Positions 46,089 to 59,400 are shown, numbered from the stretch's first letter. The stretch: 64,000 bases of DNA from Mucidula mucida (GCA_015501055.1 JADNYV010000001.1:496001-560000); one strand, 5' to 3'. Numbers and translations: made by a program. Notes: generated by a model not told the origin, from the sequence alone.

Positions 46089-46710
46089 CTAGGCGAACGC
46101 GCTCCGTTTCAGGACAATACCGTTGCCCCGCGTCTCCAGCCACCGCGCAAAGTTCACAAAACCGCCCCCATCACGAGCAACCTTTGCCAATTTGTCGCGC
46201 TGGAAAGACCACTTGAGCTTTCTCACGACCGGTAGCAATCGGCGTGAAATAGCGAGGCGCGAGATTCCACATCTGGAAGGACATGGGACTGATGAAGTAC
46301 TTTGAGTAATGCGTTGTCTGGTGCAGACAAACGCCGCTGAAGCTGAACGGAAACTTTATTTCCAGCATGGCGCCGGAGAAGTCGCTGGCCAGATTCATAT
46401 TGAAGAATGCTCTTATGTAATTGTAAGCCACATCTCCGAGCGACAACCGTTCGGGAAACTCACTGGCTGCGAGCTCAGATATGCGCCCATGCGCCACCTT
46501 CTCTCTAAATTGAGCCCACGCATGACGCCGCGGTGGACTAGATCGGGGATAGTGGGGCGGAGAGGAAATCCTGCTGGGCTTTGGCCAAACAAGAATGGTT
46601 CACGCGAGAAGGCGCGATGATTCGGAGGCGATTGTGATGCAACGCTGGATCGGCGGCAAGCGTAGCGAACTGAGGCGAAAGCTGTGAAAGAGAAGCAAGG
46701 TCTGGTAGGT
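46089..46710 (-). pseudogene. coding relic with shifting reading frame, unknown function
   Basis: Protein-like segments follow each other on the minus strand but in different frames. First, after an acceptor at 46711, comes LDLPDLASLSQLSPQFATLA. Next is FGQSPAGFPLRPTIPDLVHR, then a block with ISELAASEFPERLSLGDVAY. RRLSAPDNALLKVLHQSHVL follows, and finally RKLKWSFQRDKLAKVARDGG, ending RGNGIVLKRSAFA and a stop at 46089. No set of normal introns reconciles all of them by eye. Either several single-base indels broke the gene or very short introns were missed. RPTIPDLVHRGVM resembles an RPEL motif, weakly. No family assigned. Confidence 0.35.
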
Positions 46711-47374
46711 CTAGATATGAAACTGGATTGGGTTAGTTGCAAGTCAAAGCCGGAGTGCGAGTTCAATGCATACAAATATGCAGAATGATTTCCGGCGGAA
46801 TGAAGTGAGAGTCAATGTACATTGCGGTGTATGAAGTACCAGTTGATAGTACAAGGCAAAGCGCAGGCGAGGCTGCATGACAGGCGTTGGCATTCCAACG
46901 TTACCAAATGGGGTTTCACGTTTCAAACGCGTGCTACCAGACTCAGAACCTGGCGTTTCTATTCATCTACGCATACAATTGTTCAATAACAATAAAACAT
47001 TATACTAAGTATTACTAGCTACTAGAATTCGAGCGGAAAACAAGGCGACAGAAAGTCTGCGAGGGAAAACTGTGACAGATCGTAGTAGACAACATCAACA
47101 ACAGCGGGACGGGGACATATGATACAGAAAACTATGAACAAAAATGCAACAACAATTAGGACGAAAAGTGGAACGCCAATGCATGGTAACCAGCCGGATT
47201 TTGTTACTTGTGCTTCTGGAAATATAAAGGACCACATGACTGGAAAATATCCTTCATGAAAAGAGTGGCGTGACGAGAGTAGACGCAAAACAAGAAAAGG
47301 TGCCGGGCGAATCCGTGAGATTGATTTGCGACGGGAACCGAGGAGAGATATAGTTCAAGGTAAGCGAAGGAGGG
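46711..47374. other. intergenic region with one small membrane-type frame
   Basis: A minus-strand frame (47022-47288) encodes one strongly hydrophobic segment (VPLFVLIVVAFLFIVFCIIC) downstream of the DUF6533-type gene. It has no family match I can see and may be chance. The rest shows nothing. Confidence 0.25.
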
Positions 47375-49320
47375 TTACATCGTCGCAGACTGCTTTTCCA
47401 CGTCGACTCGGATGCCGCCTATACTGGCGTTCTCCGTTAAGCTCGGTACTCGATGTACTGACCTCAAGCCGAACTCTAAAGCCCGGTATGACGGCGCAGG
47501 CGTACGTGGCGTATACGTAAGATCATGGCTAGAGTCGCCACTGGTTCGACGGGAAGAGTCCGGTATGGGCTCGCCATCATCACCGCCAACGGCGGTGCTC
47601 AGGCTTCCAAGATCCAGTCCCATGTCAAGGCGGATATCGTCCGACTCAACTTCGCCGTGGTCAATACTCATCTCCAAATCGGCGGAGATGCAGCCGACTG
47701 TACTGAGGACGATATTGGAGTCTATGGTGCGTGACTGGCGGCGCGTGCCCCCGTAACCCAAGCCCATACCAGACTTGCTGCGATGGGGAGGAGTATACGG
47801 TGAAGAGGTATTGTGCGTAACCGATTTGGTGGTGAAAGCAGCCATGCCAGTTCCTTCAGAGTGTGAGACTGTATCCGAGCCACGCTCGCGGAGATCGAGA
47901 ATCTAAAATAACGTTAACCTTTGAAGGGTAAAGAGCAAAAATAAACCAACTAGTCTACATGCCAACAACGGACCCATCATCACGCTCAGTGGAATGTTGA
48001 TAGCAGAGATAACTTGACGAGGTCTGCAAGAATTGATGAGGAAGTGATAGTCCGCGGACACATGGAACTCACTGGAGATAGAAAATACCGTTGATCAAGT
48101 TCGCGATGGAAATCAGGATGTAATAGAATACGCCTAGGAAAACAAGAGTTAATGATCACACTGTCGCAATGATATATAAGATTACCTTCACGGATGAACG
48201 TCTGAATCAGGCGACTGTTAGGTCCTCCGTTACGTCTTCGGATAGCAAATGCCTTGATGATGGTCATGAGAGTTACCAGCGTGTCGAACAGCAGAGGTGC
48301 GATCTTTACCCCAAATCAGAATCACGTCGACCGTCGAGCAAGAACTTACAAAGAAACCTAATCAGAATAATGAGTGGATAGGTAGCACAATGCGGAGAAT
48401 AGACGTACCAAGAAGGTGAGCGGAATGGGGTTTCGACATTGGGAAACAAGGACCGCGAGTCTGGAGCATATCGTCAGAAGAAATAGCATATATGCGTAAG
48501 AAACCTCACATCAGGCGGCGTGAACGGCAGAACTAGAGGAGCAGGCGGACGTCAGGAAAGTGAAGTTGTATTGCATGCAACATACGAAGCATTTGAGTGG
48601 TGTCCACATATAGTTGATACGCCACAACTCCAGAAATGGCGCAGATGAGGAACCATAGTATATAGACGTTGCGATTGAAGAAGGCATACGTGCGAATGAG
48701 CAGAACGGCTATCGACAATTGAGACTTGGTCATCGGTAAGCGAGGAGACCTCACATTCAGATCCAACCTGGTTCCACATAGCAAGTGCGACTGGAATCTG
48801 CAGTAAATATATTAGTACGTCCCATCGGAACGCATATATGTGGATTCCTGACTCTATATATGCGTTGGCATGTATCTTCATCGTGGTCGACGACGAAACA
48901 GTAAAGAAGGTAAGGAACGACGATGATGACCCAATATCTAGAAGAAGAATAGTCAAGAAGATGCCGAGAGAGATATGAGGACGAAGGCATACCGGCAGAA
49001 AAGGTAGGCTATCTTTACGGGTGTCCAGTGAGTCTTCCACACCTGGCCGACGTGAGCAGCAACGAGGACATGGAAAGAACGCCTTTACGAATCGCCATTC
49101 CCGGTGCAGACTGATGATCCAGTCCCAGAGTACTACCGCATCTAAATGTCAAAGGACGCGTCAATGGCAGTCAGGAGCGAGAAAACGACGGCATTACACA
49201 TCGCTGGGACGACGATCGTGAGCAGCGAGCAACAAACAACGACGACGAGGAGCACATACCACAGAAGTAAATCTGAGTGATATAGATAAAATGGCGCGCA
49301 GTTTCTGCCGAGTCCTGCAT
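47375..49320 (-). CDS. DUF6533-type fungal multi-pass membrane protein
   Basis: A family of seven-helix-like membrane proteins expanded in Agaricomycetes, with no established function. It starts MQDSAETARHFIYITQIYFC and splices to DAVVLWDWIISLHREWRFVW, then THWTPVKIAYLFCRYWVIIV. ALAMWNQVGSECEV and AVLLIRTYAFFNRNVYILWF follow. Next are SGVVAYQLYVDTTQML, LFPMSKPHSAHLLGFF and IIKAFAIRRRNGGPNSRLIQ. The C-terminal cytosolic tail is long and Ser/Asp-rich (SSRRTSGDSSHDLTYTPRTP). At least eight introns. The family resembles GPCR-like topologies, but a receptor role is inference. Confidence 0.7.
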
Positions 49321-49783
49321 GGTAGAAAGCTGGGAAGATGGTGGTTCGGAGACAAGATGGAGGCTGGTATTTCAGGCGGGCTTCTTTCAGACTTGGGCGC
49401 ATGCCGAAAACAGAATATGATCAGAGTGCCCGAAGCAGTTCATCCGTCGCTTCTATATGCACAGACTACGTATTCGGCCCACTGTAAAAGCATATTTATT
49501 GCCTTATTTTAGACGTAGGACAGTCCCCGAGACGGCTCCTAGTGCTTCCAGACGAAAAAGTGCATTGCGATACCGCGTCTATCGCGCAGAAAGTCCGGTT
49601 ATTACGTCCTCGTTGCTGCCGCGCATGCTTAGGTTCAAGTAGTAGCCAATCGTTCGTCGGGTCCGCTTCTCCAGTGGTTATCCTCGTTGTTCCCAGTGTA
49701 GGAGTCGCGAGACGCAGGGCCAAAAACCTCCGCCATCAGCCGCTACACGTGTCCGGAGATATCCATTTGTCAACCTAACCTTC
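49321..49783. other. shared upstream region of the DUF6533-type and ALG9 genes
   Basis: Divergent promoters, 463 bp. No further gene recognised; small frames on both strands have no domain content. Confidence 0.4.
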
Positions 49784-52179
49784 ATGTCGGGTGCAACCCA
49801 AACATTGAGATTTCGTCGACCGGAAGCAGAGAAATCCTCGCCAAAGCCCAAAAAGCTAGACAGGCATGCGGGCATTCTCCAAGATCAGCTTCGCAGGTTC
49901 TCCGGTCCACGCGCACCCGTTTGTTAGCTGATCTCTTTCCGTCTCAAGGTCTGACCGAGCCCCGTGGAGTCCCAGCTTCAGTCTCGCGTTCCGAATACTA
50001 TTCCTAATACGCTTCGCCACAGCAATGTATTCCAATATCGACGACTGCGATGAAGGTAAACAAATCTGAGCATGCCACCTCACCAATAACCCCTGCTCAG
50101 TTTATAATTTCTGGGAGCCTCTACATTTCTTCGACAAGGGCTACGGCTTCCAAACTTGGGAGGTCTCGCCTCAGTACGCGATCAGAAGCTGGGCGTACAT
50201 TCTTCTACACCTGTTTCCCGTTCGACTCGCTTCGTTGGTCTTTGGCGATGACAAGGTCGGAGTGTTATTTATAGCTGTTGAAATATTCACCGTTCATTTC
50301 ACAGAGACCGGCTTTCTTTGCTCTTCGGATAACTTTGGCAGCGATAAGCACGTTTGCAGAAGTATTTCTCTACCGTCAAGTCTATGAGAAAGTCAACAAC
50401 AAAGTTGGAAGGTACCTCTTCTTCATGCTGGCATCCAGCACTGGGATGTGGAACGCATCCACAGGTAAGAAAGCAATACCCTATTTAATGCGATCTAACC
50501 ACCTACGGATAGCTTTCCTCCCTTCATCATTCGCGATGTATATGTCGACTTTCGCGTTTGCGTATTCCATTGTTCCGTCTTCTTCAAGCAACACCTACCG
50601 TACCCTTGCTGCAACTATATCCTTTGCTGCCGGAGCTGTCATTGGCTGGCCCTTCGCGCTCGCACTATCATTACCGTTCGTATTTGAAGAGCTGTTCGTG
50701 TTCGGTGCGGACCGAGTTAACGCCTCCTCTCGTGGAAACTGGATGCTCGCTCGCTGGAAACGTCTTTTCGGTGCGGGTGCTCTTGCGGCTTTAATCTTTG
50801 TATGTCGCCCACTGTTTGTGAACTGTGTCGTGGTTGACGTCTTTAAAGATTCCCGTAGTTGGCATTGACAGTCTGGCCTACGGAAAATTGGCCGTCGTCC
50901 CTTGGAACATCGTCGAATACAACATATTCTCAGACCGTGGTCCTAACTTGTATGGAACATCGCCTTGGAATTTCTACATCTCCAACCTTCTCCTCAACTT
51001 TAATGTTTTACTTCCGTTCTCCTTGATATCGTTACCAGCGCTAGTTATAACCTATTTTGTTGACCGAAAACGCTTGGGGCTTGTCAGGCCTACGTCGGAA
51101 GAAAGCTCTCCGTTCACGTTGCTCGGTCTCCGACTGCTGCCATTTTACCTTTGGACCACTGTCTTGTCCCTTCAAGAGCACAAGGAGGAAAGATTCATGT
51201 TTCCGGCATACCCGCTGCTATGCTTCAATGCCGCAGTGGCGCTATATCTCGTCCGTGGTTGGATGGAGGTCATCTTTATCAAGGCAACCAACTCTCCTTA
51301 TCAAGTACGTGTCATCGTTTTGCCTTGCTTGTCGGCATTGACCAAGCCCTACAACCAGGCTAGCAGATCTTCCATCTTCCGGTTATTCACAACATCCGTC
51401 GTTCTCTTTTCGATTCTCATCTCAGCGTCTCGTATCCTGGCCCTATGGTATTACTATCACGCTCCCTTGTCGCTTGTGTACTCTCTGGAGTCGCAAGAGT
51501 TACCTCGTCTCTTAAATGACTCTGGCTTGCTGCCTACCCCATCCCGACCTGTCAGCAAGCAACGAGGCGAAACGCGGGAAACTAGAATTGACCTTTCGCC
51601 CATTAAAGGATTCGACCTCACACTATGCATTGGAAAGGAATGGTACCGATTCCCAGGTCATTACCTTGTTCCTACCGGCGTACGAGTCGATTTCGTTAAC
51701 AGCGAGTTTCGTGGTCTTCTTCCTGGTCACTTCTCCGAAAACCAAATCAATTCTTCGTTTATTTGGCCACGACCGCAGACTCGGTTTACGCCGAGAACAA
51801 TGAATGACCTCAACCTCGAGCAGCCGGCCCACTATGTACGCAAATCTTGTCCGATTTTAACCTTACATCTTCACTAACCGGAGATGACCAGATTTCTGTA
51901 GAACAATGTGACTATCTGATGGACTTGGATTTCCCCGAGAACGCAGTGTCATCCACTTTGGAACCCCGCTACGCCACTCTTACCGATGTATGGGAAAAGG
52001 TTGCTTGTCGCCCTTTCCTGGATGCTGCTCATTCACCTCTGTTGGGGAGAGTGCTTTGGATACCCGGAGAGACGTGGCGGCAGATGAATTCATGGGGCGA
52101 TTATTGTTTGCTCAAGAACCGGGACAAGGTAGAAAATAAAATCCGAAAGATACGGAATGAAAAGAACGACAATGCGTAA
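49784..52179 (+). CDS. ALG9: ALG9 alpha-1,2-mannosyltransferase
   Basis: An ER-membrane GT22 enzyme that adds alpha-1,2-mannose from dolichol-phosphate-mannose to the lipid-linked N-glycan precursor. The N-terminus MSGATQTLRFRRPEAEKSSP is cytosolic. The luminal motif SNIDDCDEVYNFWEPLHFFD (with acidic catalytic residues) follows the first membrane helix (LAFRILFLIRFATAM). Further conserved blocks are GYGFQTWEVSPQYAIRSWAY, GTSPWNFYISNLLLNFNVLL and LQEHKEERFMFPAYPLLCFN, typical of GT22. Splicing CGCAG to GTCTGACC gives RRSDRAPWSPSF in frame. The C-terminal luminal part ends DKVENKIRKIRNEKNDNA. About 650-700 residues. Confidence 0.88.
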
Positions 52180-52448
52180 AATGTGTATTCGGTTCAATGC
52201 ATATATTTAATAGAGTTACGGGAGTGCCACTGGCGTTAAAAGATTATGTGAATGATTGGGAGGTTAAAATACAGCGTCGGTCGCGAATGAGTGCTGGATC
52301 AATACCGCTTCGCTCTGTTTCTAACCCTCTTACCCTTCTGATATTAGGTCCTCAACTGTACATTGTGAATACTAGTTCTTATTTGAGAATAGTCAGAGTA
52401 GGCCTTTGAAGATGCTCGTGAGTGTCTGATTGCCAAGCTAAACACGGA
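52180..52448. other. intergenic region between ALG9 and GCP4
   Basis: Tandem genes with 269 bp between them. No feature recognised apart from the 3' end of ALG9 and the leader of GCP4. Confidence 0.4.
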
Positions 52449-54812
52449 ATGCGGTCCGATGTGCCGGTGCGCAGTGTAAACCACCATCATACGACAGTGA
52501 GTATTCTGTATTCATAATATACGACGTGCTACAGATCCTCCAGCAGTGATATCCGAAGTTTTCCTTGTTCTCGCAGGCCACGAGTCATCGCTCTTTCCCC
52601 AGGACCACTCAATCTTGCCCGCGTTTCTACCGCTTCTACACCCAGGCGAGCAGCAATGCCTCGAGTCACTTGGTCAGATTGCATTACGATACCGCAAAAT
52701 TAAGGCATCATGCTTATCCTTGTCACACTCCCCGTCGCGCTATCTATGTGCGCTTGCTGCTACTTTAAGCCGCATCCTCAAAGATGAATACGAGAATCTC
52801 GTCATCACAACTGAAGAAAAAGTCCTCAGACGCGACGCAAACCTCGTCGCTAGCGGATCTTTTGTTCCTTTGTCCTCTGTGCGCGCTACTTTCGCACACT
52901 GGGATGCCCCCTTCGCCGCGCTGATATCGCTCATGGCCGAGATTGAAGGCGCATCAGAGTGGAAACCTGGACCGCTAATTGACCTTCTTCTGACAAGGGC
53001 AAGGACGGGCATAAATCGCGTGGCTAGCATCCTTTCACGGCTATCTATTGCTGTTCAACATGTGTGGCGCACGCAGTTAGCAGCATTTGTTGTTCACGGC
53101 TCTCTTTCGCAGTCGGATCCACTAGCATCAGACTCGTATACTTTACTTGAGGGCGCCATGCCTTCCTGTGTCTCCCCGCAGTCATGCGAATCCATTGCGT
53201 ATGTGGGACGCGCTATTGGCACAGTGAAAGCGGCGAAATGGCAGAAGCAGTTACCCAGAACACTGGCGCAGGAGCATATAAGTCTTTTGGAAAAGGTTAT
53301 CCCAGAGGATCGTCATGAGTTCGACACTGTCATTGCTCAGATACGCATAGGCGTCAGTGAATTCCTCTGGGAAAATGTTTTGACGCATAAGGATGTTGAA
53401 GATGCGGTGAATTCCTTGTTCGTTTTTCATCTAGATCATTTGCTCTTTCTTATCCTCCCCATAGGGCGGATTATTTCCTCCTACGCAATGGAGAGTTCAG
53501 CTTATCACTCATACGAGAGATTGAGCGACTCAAGGTATCGCGCCTCACGGCCCACTCCGGGATGATTCGGGAGCAGGATCTCAATCTTGCATTACTCCGG
53601 GCGTCATTGGGTACAACAGCCCAACACGACCCCTCCTTATCCCGTTTAAGATTTACCTTGCCTGCTGGACCACTTCGTCCCCTGTTACCCTCTCTCAATT
53701 CTATTGCGGCAACATCGTCCACCCAGCTTCCAGGCTCTGTCGATCCCTCAATCTTCGACACATGTCTACTTGGCACACAACTGGAGCTGTCATATCTAGT
53801 ATCATGGCCTTTGGATCTCTTACTCCAGGGCTCAGATCTCTCTTCATATGGAAGCTTGTTTTCATATCTCTCCGCTCTACGCAAGACGCACACGCGCATA
53901 CATACGTGTTGGACATCATTATCAAATTCTCAAAGAGCTCGGAGACGGTGGACGGGATTGGGCGAGGGCGGCACTGTTGAAGACCTCAAGGCACGTTCAC
54001 AGCTCCTTCGCTGTGGCTGGGGAGTTGTTCGCGATATGGGATGGTTCCTCGATACCCTCCTTGGTTATACTATGACAGATGTCATCGACGTCGAGTTTGG
54101 CCAATTGAAGAAATTACTGGGAACAGAGGAAATGCGAGTTCCGCCCCAAAGCTCCGGTAGCTTGCGGTCTATGGCGTCGGGTACAATAGGAAGCTCTGCG
54201 TCCAATACGGCACCGCAGCTTGATTTCACGAGCTTGCGCGCCATTCACTCCATGTACTTGGATCGCCTTCTCACCGGGTGTTTGTTAACAAATGCTGCGT
54301 TAACATCCATTCTGCTCCCGATATTTGAGATCTGCGAGAGATTCGTAGCGCAAGTGGAACGATGGGGAGGAGACATTCTGCCTGCTCTTCTGTTTGAGGG
54401 AAGCCTGAAAGGAGGTGGGGAGGATGTGGGCGTCATGGTCAAGGAGCGCCATAAAGTAGTCTTCGAGGTAAACGAGGTTAGTGCAGATCATTTGACCCTG
54501 TATTGTCACTGACCAAATCAACAGACACTTCATGGCTTACTGGATTCTTTTTATGAACAACTGTCATTGTCAACTTCCCAGCAACCATTCACGACAACAG
54601 ACGCGTCGAAATCTATTCTGATGAATGCTACGTCGCATTTAACAAACCACAGTATTTCAAAGGTTGGGAAAGGGAATGATGGAGGACTGGGAGACGTTCG
54701 AAGGCACATTGAGCGATTGCTATTGCGTTTGGACTTCAACGGAGGGTTCTCAAATACTCATAAAACGGAGAAGTTGAACGCGAATATCCTCGCGCAAGGC
54801 GGCCTCGCGTAA
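52449..54812 (+). CDS. GCP4: gamma-tubulin complex component GCP4
   Basis: A subunit of the gamma-tubulin ring complex that nucleates microtubules at spindle pole bodies. The family start M-I-S-E-V-F-L-V-L-A-G-H is recovered by joining an A at the end of exon 1 (52473) to TG at 52547, so that methionine codon is split. Exon 1 opens with MRSDVPVR. Family blocks include ERLSDSR-type loops and DYFLLRNGEFSLSLIREIER. Later ones are SLRAIHSMYLDRLLTGCLLT, KVVFEVNETLHGLLDSFYEQ and VRRHIERLLLRLDFNGGFSN (C-terminal GRIP2 region). About 730 residues. The upstream exon 1 is inferred only from phase and splice sites. Confidence 0.8.
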
Positions 54813-55114
54813 CACGTTTTTTGTATAATTTTGTTGCATCTAGTAGTTTGTTGGCGTGCCGTAAACGGTCATCTACGGCTCACTCCGCTTTGTTCGTTGC
54901 GCACTATTAATGCTTGCCTATGCCCAGCGTGCAAGATTACTCGGGTCATTGAGGACTCTCTCTCGCACAGAGGTGGGTTTTGGGCGTCGTCATTGTCGTT
55001 GGATACGGTGACGAACGTTGCAGCGGACAGATTCGCCGAATGAGTTCGAAACCGAATCCGGCACAGAGATTGGCACATCAGCTTAAGCTCCTTTCTTCTG
55101 TACCATCATCATCG
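54813..55114. other. intergenic region upstream of IPP1
   Basis: Contains the end of GCP4 and the leader of the pyrophosphatase. No separate gene supported. Confidence 0.4.
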
Positions 55115-56306
55115 ATGTCTACTCGTACGTTTTTCTCGTTTGACTGCCCTTTCTCCGCGTGTTGACGGTGTCTCTGCTACAGAATACACCCCTCGCCTCG
55201 TTGGGGCGCCCAACACCCTCGGTACGACGAGTCCATCGATCCCCTGACGTGTCGCTTACCGCCTTGCAGACCATCGCGTCTTCATTGAGCAGAATGGCTC
55301 TGTTATCTCGCCTTTCCATGATATCCCGCTCTTCGCCAACCAGAATGAGGGTATCCTGAACATGATCGTCGAAGTTCCCCGCTGGACCAACGCCAAAATG
55401 GAGATCAGCAAGGAGGAGCCCTTCAATCCCATCAAGCAAGACATCAAAAAGGGCAAGCTGCGCTTCGTTCGCAACTGCTTCCCCCATCATGGTTACATCT
55501 GGAACTATGGCGCTTTCCCTCAGGTGAGTGCCCCCTCGTGCTTATCGATATGATCTTGACCGATTATTGTAGACCTGGGAAGACCCCACTCAGACACACG
55601 CTGAGACCAAGGCTCGCGGTGACAACGACCCACTCGATGTCTGCGAGATCGGCGAACAGGTCGGATACGTCGGCCAGGTCAAGCAGGTCAAGGTTCTAGG
55701 TATCATGGCCTCCTCGATGAAGGCGAGACGGACTGGAAGGTCATTGTTGTCGACGTTCAGGATCCTCTCGCCGGCAAGCTCAACGATATCGAGGACGTCG
55801 AGAGGCACCTCCCGGGACTGATTAGGGCCACCAATGAATGGTTCAGGTATGTCACGCGAGCGCCCCGAGTTTTAAACTCTAATAAGCGCACAGGATCTAC
55901 AAGATTCCCGACGGGAAGCCCGAGAACACCTTTGCGTTCTCTGGCGAGGCCAAGAACAAGAGATACGCTACTGAGATTGTTCACGAGTGTCACGAAGCAT
56001 GGCGTCGCCTCATCACTGGCGAGTCTCCCGCCAAGACCGCCACCTATGATCTTTCCATGTGCGTACCATTTGCGCAAGTTGGAGTTATGCGCTGAATTTT
56101 GCGCTCTCTAGTCGCAATATCACTATTCAGAACTCTCCCGGTTTCATCCGACGGGACGATCCCGCCTATACTTCCCTTCCGCCTGATTCCAGGAAGGCTC
56201 CCGCTCCCATCGATCCTTCCGGTATGCATCTGTTCTACGCGCCTTTTTTTAGTCTGATACCTCTCCAGTTTCGAAATGGTTCTACATCTCGTCTGCCCAA
56301 GTTTAG
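55115..56306 (+). CDS. IPP1: cytosolic inorganic pyrophosphatase, with apparent frameshift
   Basis: Family I soluble pyrophosphatase that hydrolyses PPi to two phosphates; essential in fungi. Exons: [16 protein letters not shown], then [20 protein letters not shown] and [10 protein letters not shown]. The active-site signature is [20 protein letters not shown], followed by VKVLGIMA. At about 55708-55712 one base is missing: the sequence gives GCCTCCTCGATGAAG, where family alignment needs GCC-CTC-CTC-GAT-GAA. The +1 frame then continues [20 protein letters not shown] and [20 protein letters not shown]. The last exon ends [12 protein letters not shown]. Everything else is intact, so a sequencing or assembly deletion is more likely than gene loss. 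Confidence 0.85.
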
Positions 56307-56488
56307 ATGCCGCAGAAGTATTAGAATCATCCCAACCTGTATACAATCATCAAAGCATTAGTGACCCCAAAATAATGTGAATGCTGGATTGATCGATATT
56401 ACAATGTCAATGAGGTATGTTATATTTAAAAGATACATATGTCAACGCCGCACGAATATGGCGTTGTTCTGGCGGCATGTCGCTCCAA

Positions 56489-59400
56489 TTAGCGTTTCTG
56501 CTTATCTAATGCAGCATCTGGTTGAGCGGGAGGATATCTGCAGTAGCGATCAGAGATGGATGTGACTGTCCAAGTTCCTGTTGAACATAGTGAGACGATG
56601 AAGCGGAGCAAACAAAACAGACGACTAACCCTCCAGAGCAGAGTATATGGCATACTCTTTTGAATATATGCGCGAAACTGTATGCGTTTCTAGCACTTTT
56701 CCTGGCTTGCCACCTTTTTTCGTGACAGGTTCTGATCGCTGATACGTGAACGTGAAGGGTGGTTCACCAATCAAAGTGAACAGAATTTCGGCTTGGTCAC
56801 CTAGAAGACAAAGATGAATGGACGTTTAGAGTGCTCGGTGATTACGAACCCTCATGAATATCCTGATAGATCCGTTTCCCGTGTCCAACCTGAGCAGAAG
56901 GCAGAGCATGTACATTGAAATGCAGATCTGTGACGGCAGCTTTACACATCTTTTGTTGATGCGAGATTGAGGTGATGGTGAACTCTCCAGGCTGCAACTG
57001 AGCCAGAGAGAACGGCGATGTCTTTGCTTCCTGTACGTGTGCCCGGCCGTTGATTTTGTAGCTACACGTCAGGCTTTAGACCACAACGATGGAGACGCAA
57101 GAGAATCGAATACCTGATAGACCAAGGTGGAATGCCCTCCAATTGGAATTGAGCGACGTCACCGACACAATAATCTTCACGACGGTCAAACGGCAGAATT
57201 GCTGCTGTTTCCGCCACATCGACCCAGATAGTGCTGCCCAAAGGATCAAGCGAGGCATGGTCGCATCCAGACGCGTCTGACACGGAATCAATGACAATGA
57301 GATACGGTCCAACCGCCTGGAACTCGAAAGACGGGAGGTCAATTTTCCAGATCGGACTGTAAGTTTCGACCGTGCGATGATCAACCAAACTCGAAGCCAC
57401 GTTCTTGATGGTGAGGCGTAGTCTGAAAGGCGGGGTGCCTTCAAATATGACAGTGCCATCAGAGGATAGATGGTCTAGTGGAATAAACTGGTCGTTGAGG
57501 CAATATGGGATCCTATTGCGGTTCTTGAAGTAAGCCGACGGCCGCATGGAGACTTGTTGTTCGAAGAGTAGCCGTTCTGAACGGGGGATGACTGCGTTCC
57601 TGTGTTTGGCCAAGGATACGACGCGTCGCCAATTTGCTTGACTTCATAATAGACACGGCCGGGGTTGGATGTCTGCAATTGGAGACGCGTATGAGGCTGA
57701 ATGCTATTGAATGTAGGCTGATCAATCAGCTTTGTGCCGCCCGTATCGCTGTTCTGTGCGATGTTATACATGATTTCGAACGGAGGTCGGCCTGTATGAT
57801 GAAGTCAGAGTTAGAGCGTAGGACGATAGTCAGGACCTACCACTCAAATCAAGATCAACGTGGTCAACCATGCCTTGGCAAATCGGTGCTAGAATATGCG
57901 AGCCATTGTAAGCTCAAACGTAGCGTTCGTGTGCTTTGAGAGTTTTGCGAACGGCCGCGGTATCCAATCCACGCCGTATGTTGAGCCTTCCGCAACGACA
58001 GTCCCAGGACATTGGGAATCGGTAACCTAAGGAAAGCGCTCAGGCAACGCTGAAGAGTGTATAGGTAGAAGCCAAACCTCGATGATTTCATACATGCCTT
58101 TATCCGTAACCCCAAGGAACGAGTTCGGTGTGTCCAATTTCGCCACAAAGATTTGCTGCGGTGACTCAAGTCTATGGTATCGCACTCTCCAAGGCTATTA
58201 TCAAAGTTAGATGACTGGTCGCTCATTTTGAGAAAGGACATACACCGTCACCCGTCAATCGCATCGGTAGGTTCGCTTTCTCATTCTCCAACACGGTGAC
58301 ATGACGTTTGCCATTCTCACCATAGAACTTGACCGTTGGCTTGGAGAGACTTAGCGGAGTATATTCAACACAACGTAATTGACCTCACCTTCACTCTGCG
58401 TACGTTCACGACCACACCGGGAACTGAACAGGTCTTTTGCATTTATACTTGTCCTCGACGCTAACTGTTGGTTGTCGGAATGAGCCAGAGCAACGAGGAC
58501 AAGCATTGAGATAACTAACCAAGATCAATCTCAAAGGTGCCGCCTTGCTTATCAACTGTATGCGGTATCGGGACCTGAATCGTCTTTCTAGGTGTCTCAA
58601 TATCGCGAACAATCATGGTCTCCGAGCTCTTCGGGCCAACGATTTGGATCTCAAGGGTCCATGGTCCTGAGCCCTGCGAGTTGTAAACTGTTAGATTTTG
58701 AATACATCCAAGACAAAGACCAACCTTTAGTTCAACTTCCACATCGACAGAGGCGCCTTCACAACTGCTTAGTTGACGCTTATTCTTTGCTCCCCGGTCC
58801 CCGACAAAGTCAGCCGAAGCAGGCGAATGTATGATTTGATCAATGCTGGGACCATGCAAGTCAACTTTCTTGTAATTGGCGTCACTGATATGCTGGAATG
58901 AGAAAACGTAGTGGCCACTTCGTTCCGGCTGAAGTGTAAGTTCTCCGCGAGACGAAGCAAACGTCTTCGATATATCTTGGGCCGGAAGTTTATCCCGCTG
59001 GATGCGGTAGTGCACTTGGAAAGGTGGCGTGCCATGCATAACAAGCGAGGCGGAGACACCGGTATCACCAGAGCTAGAAGAGTGTAAAAAATAACGATCG
59101 CGCCGCGAGAAAATAGCACACCATTCATGTATCTTCTTCCACTCGATCTCTGCGGAAGGTAGCGGTCTTTCGACTACTTGACAGCTTTCTGGGGCGAGAA
59201 CATCACCATTGCAATACTGCAAACACCAATAGGATCAAACATATATGGGAAGGTGACAGTACACTTACTCTTCCTTTCACTTTCTGAATCGTGTATTCTC
59301 CGGGTGAAGAGGCTTGTAATGTTAACTCTCGATGGTGCTCCTGAGTCGTTAAAGTCTTCACCCATGCTTTGTCACGTTTTCCGGAACCATCAGCATTAGA

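Noticed and set aside
47022..47288. Small minus-strand frame with one hydrophobic helix
   Set aside because: No splice partner, no family and location in the 3' flank of another gene; kept only as a note.
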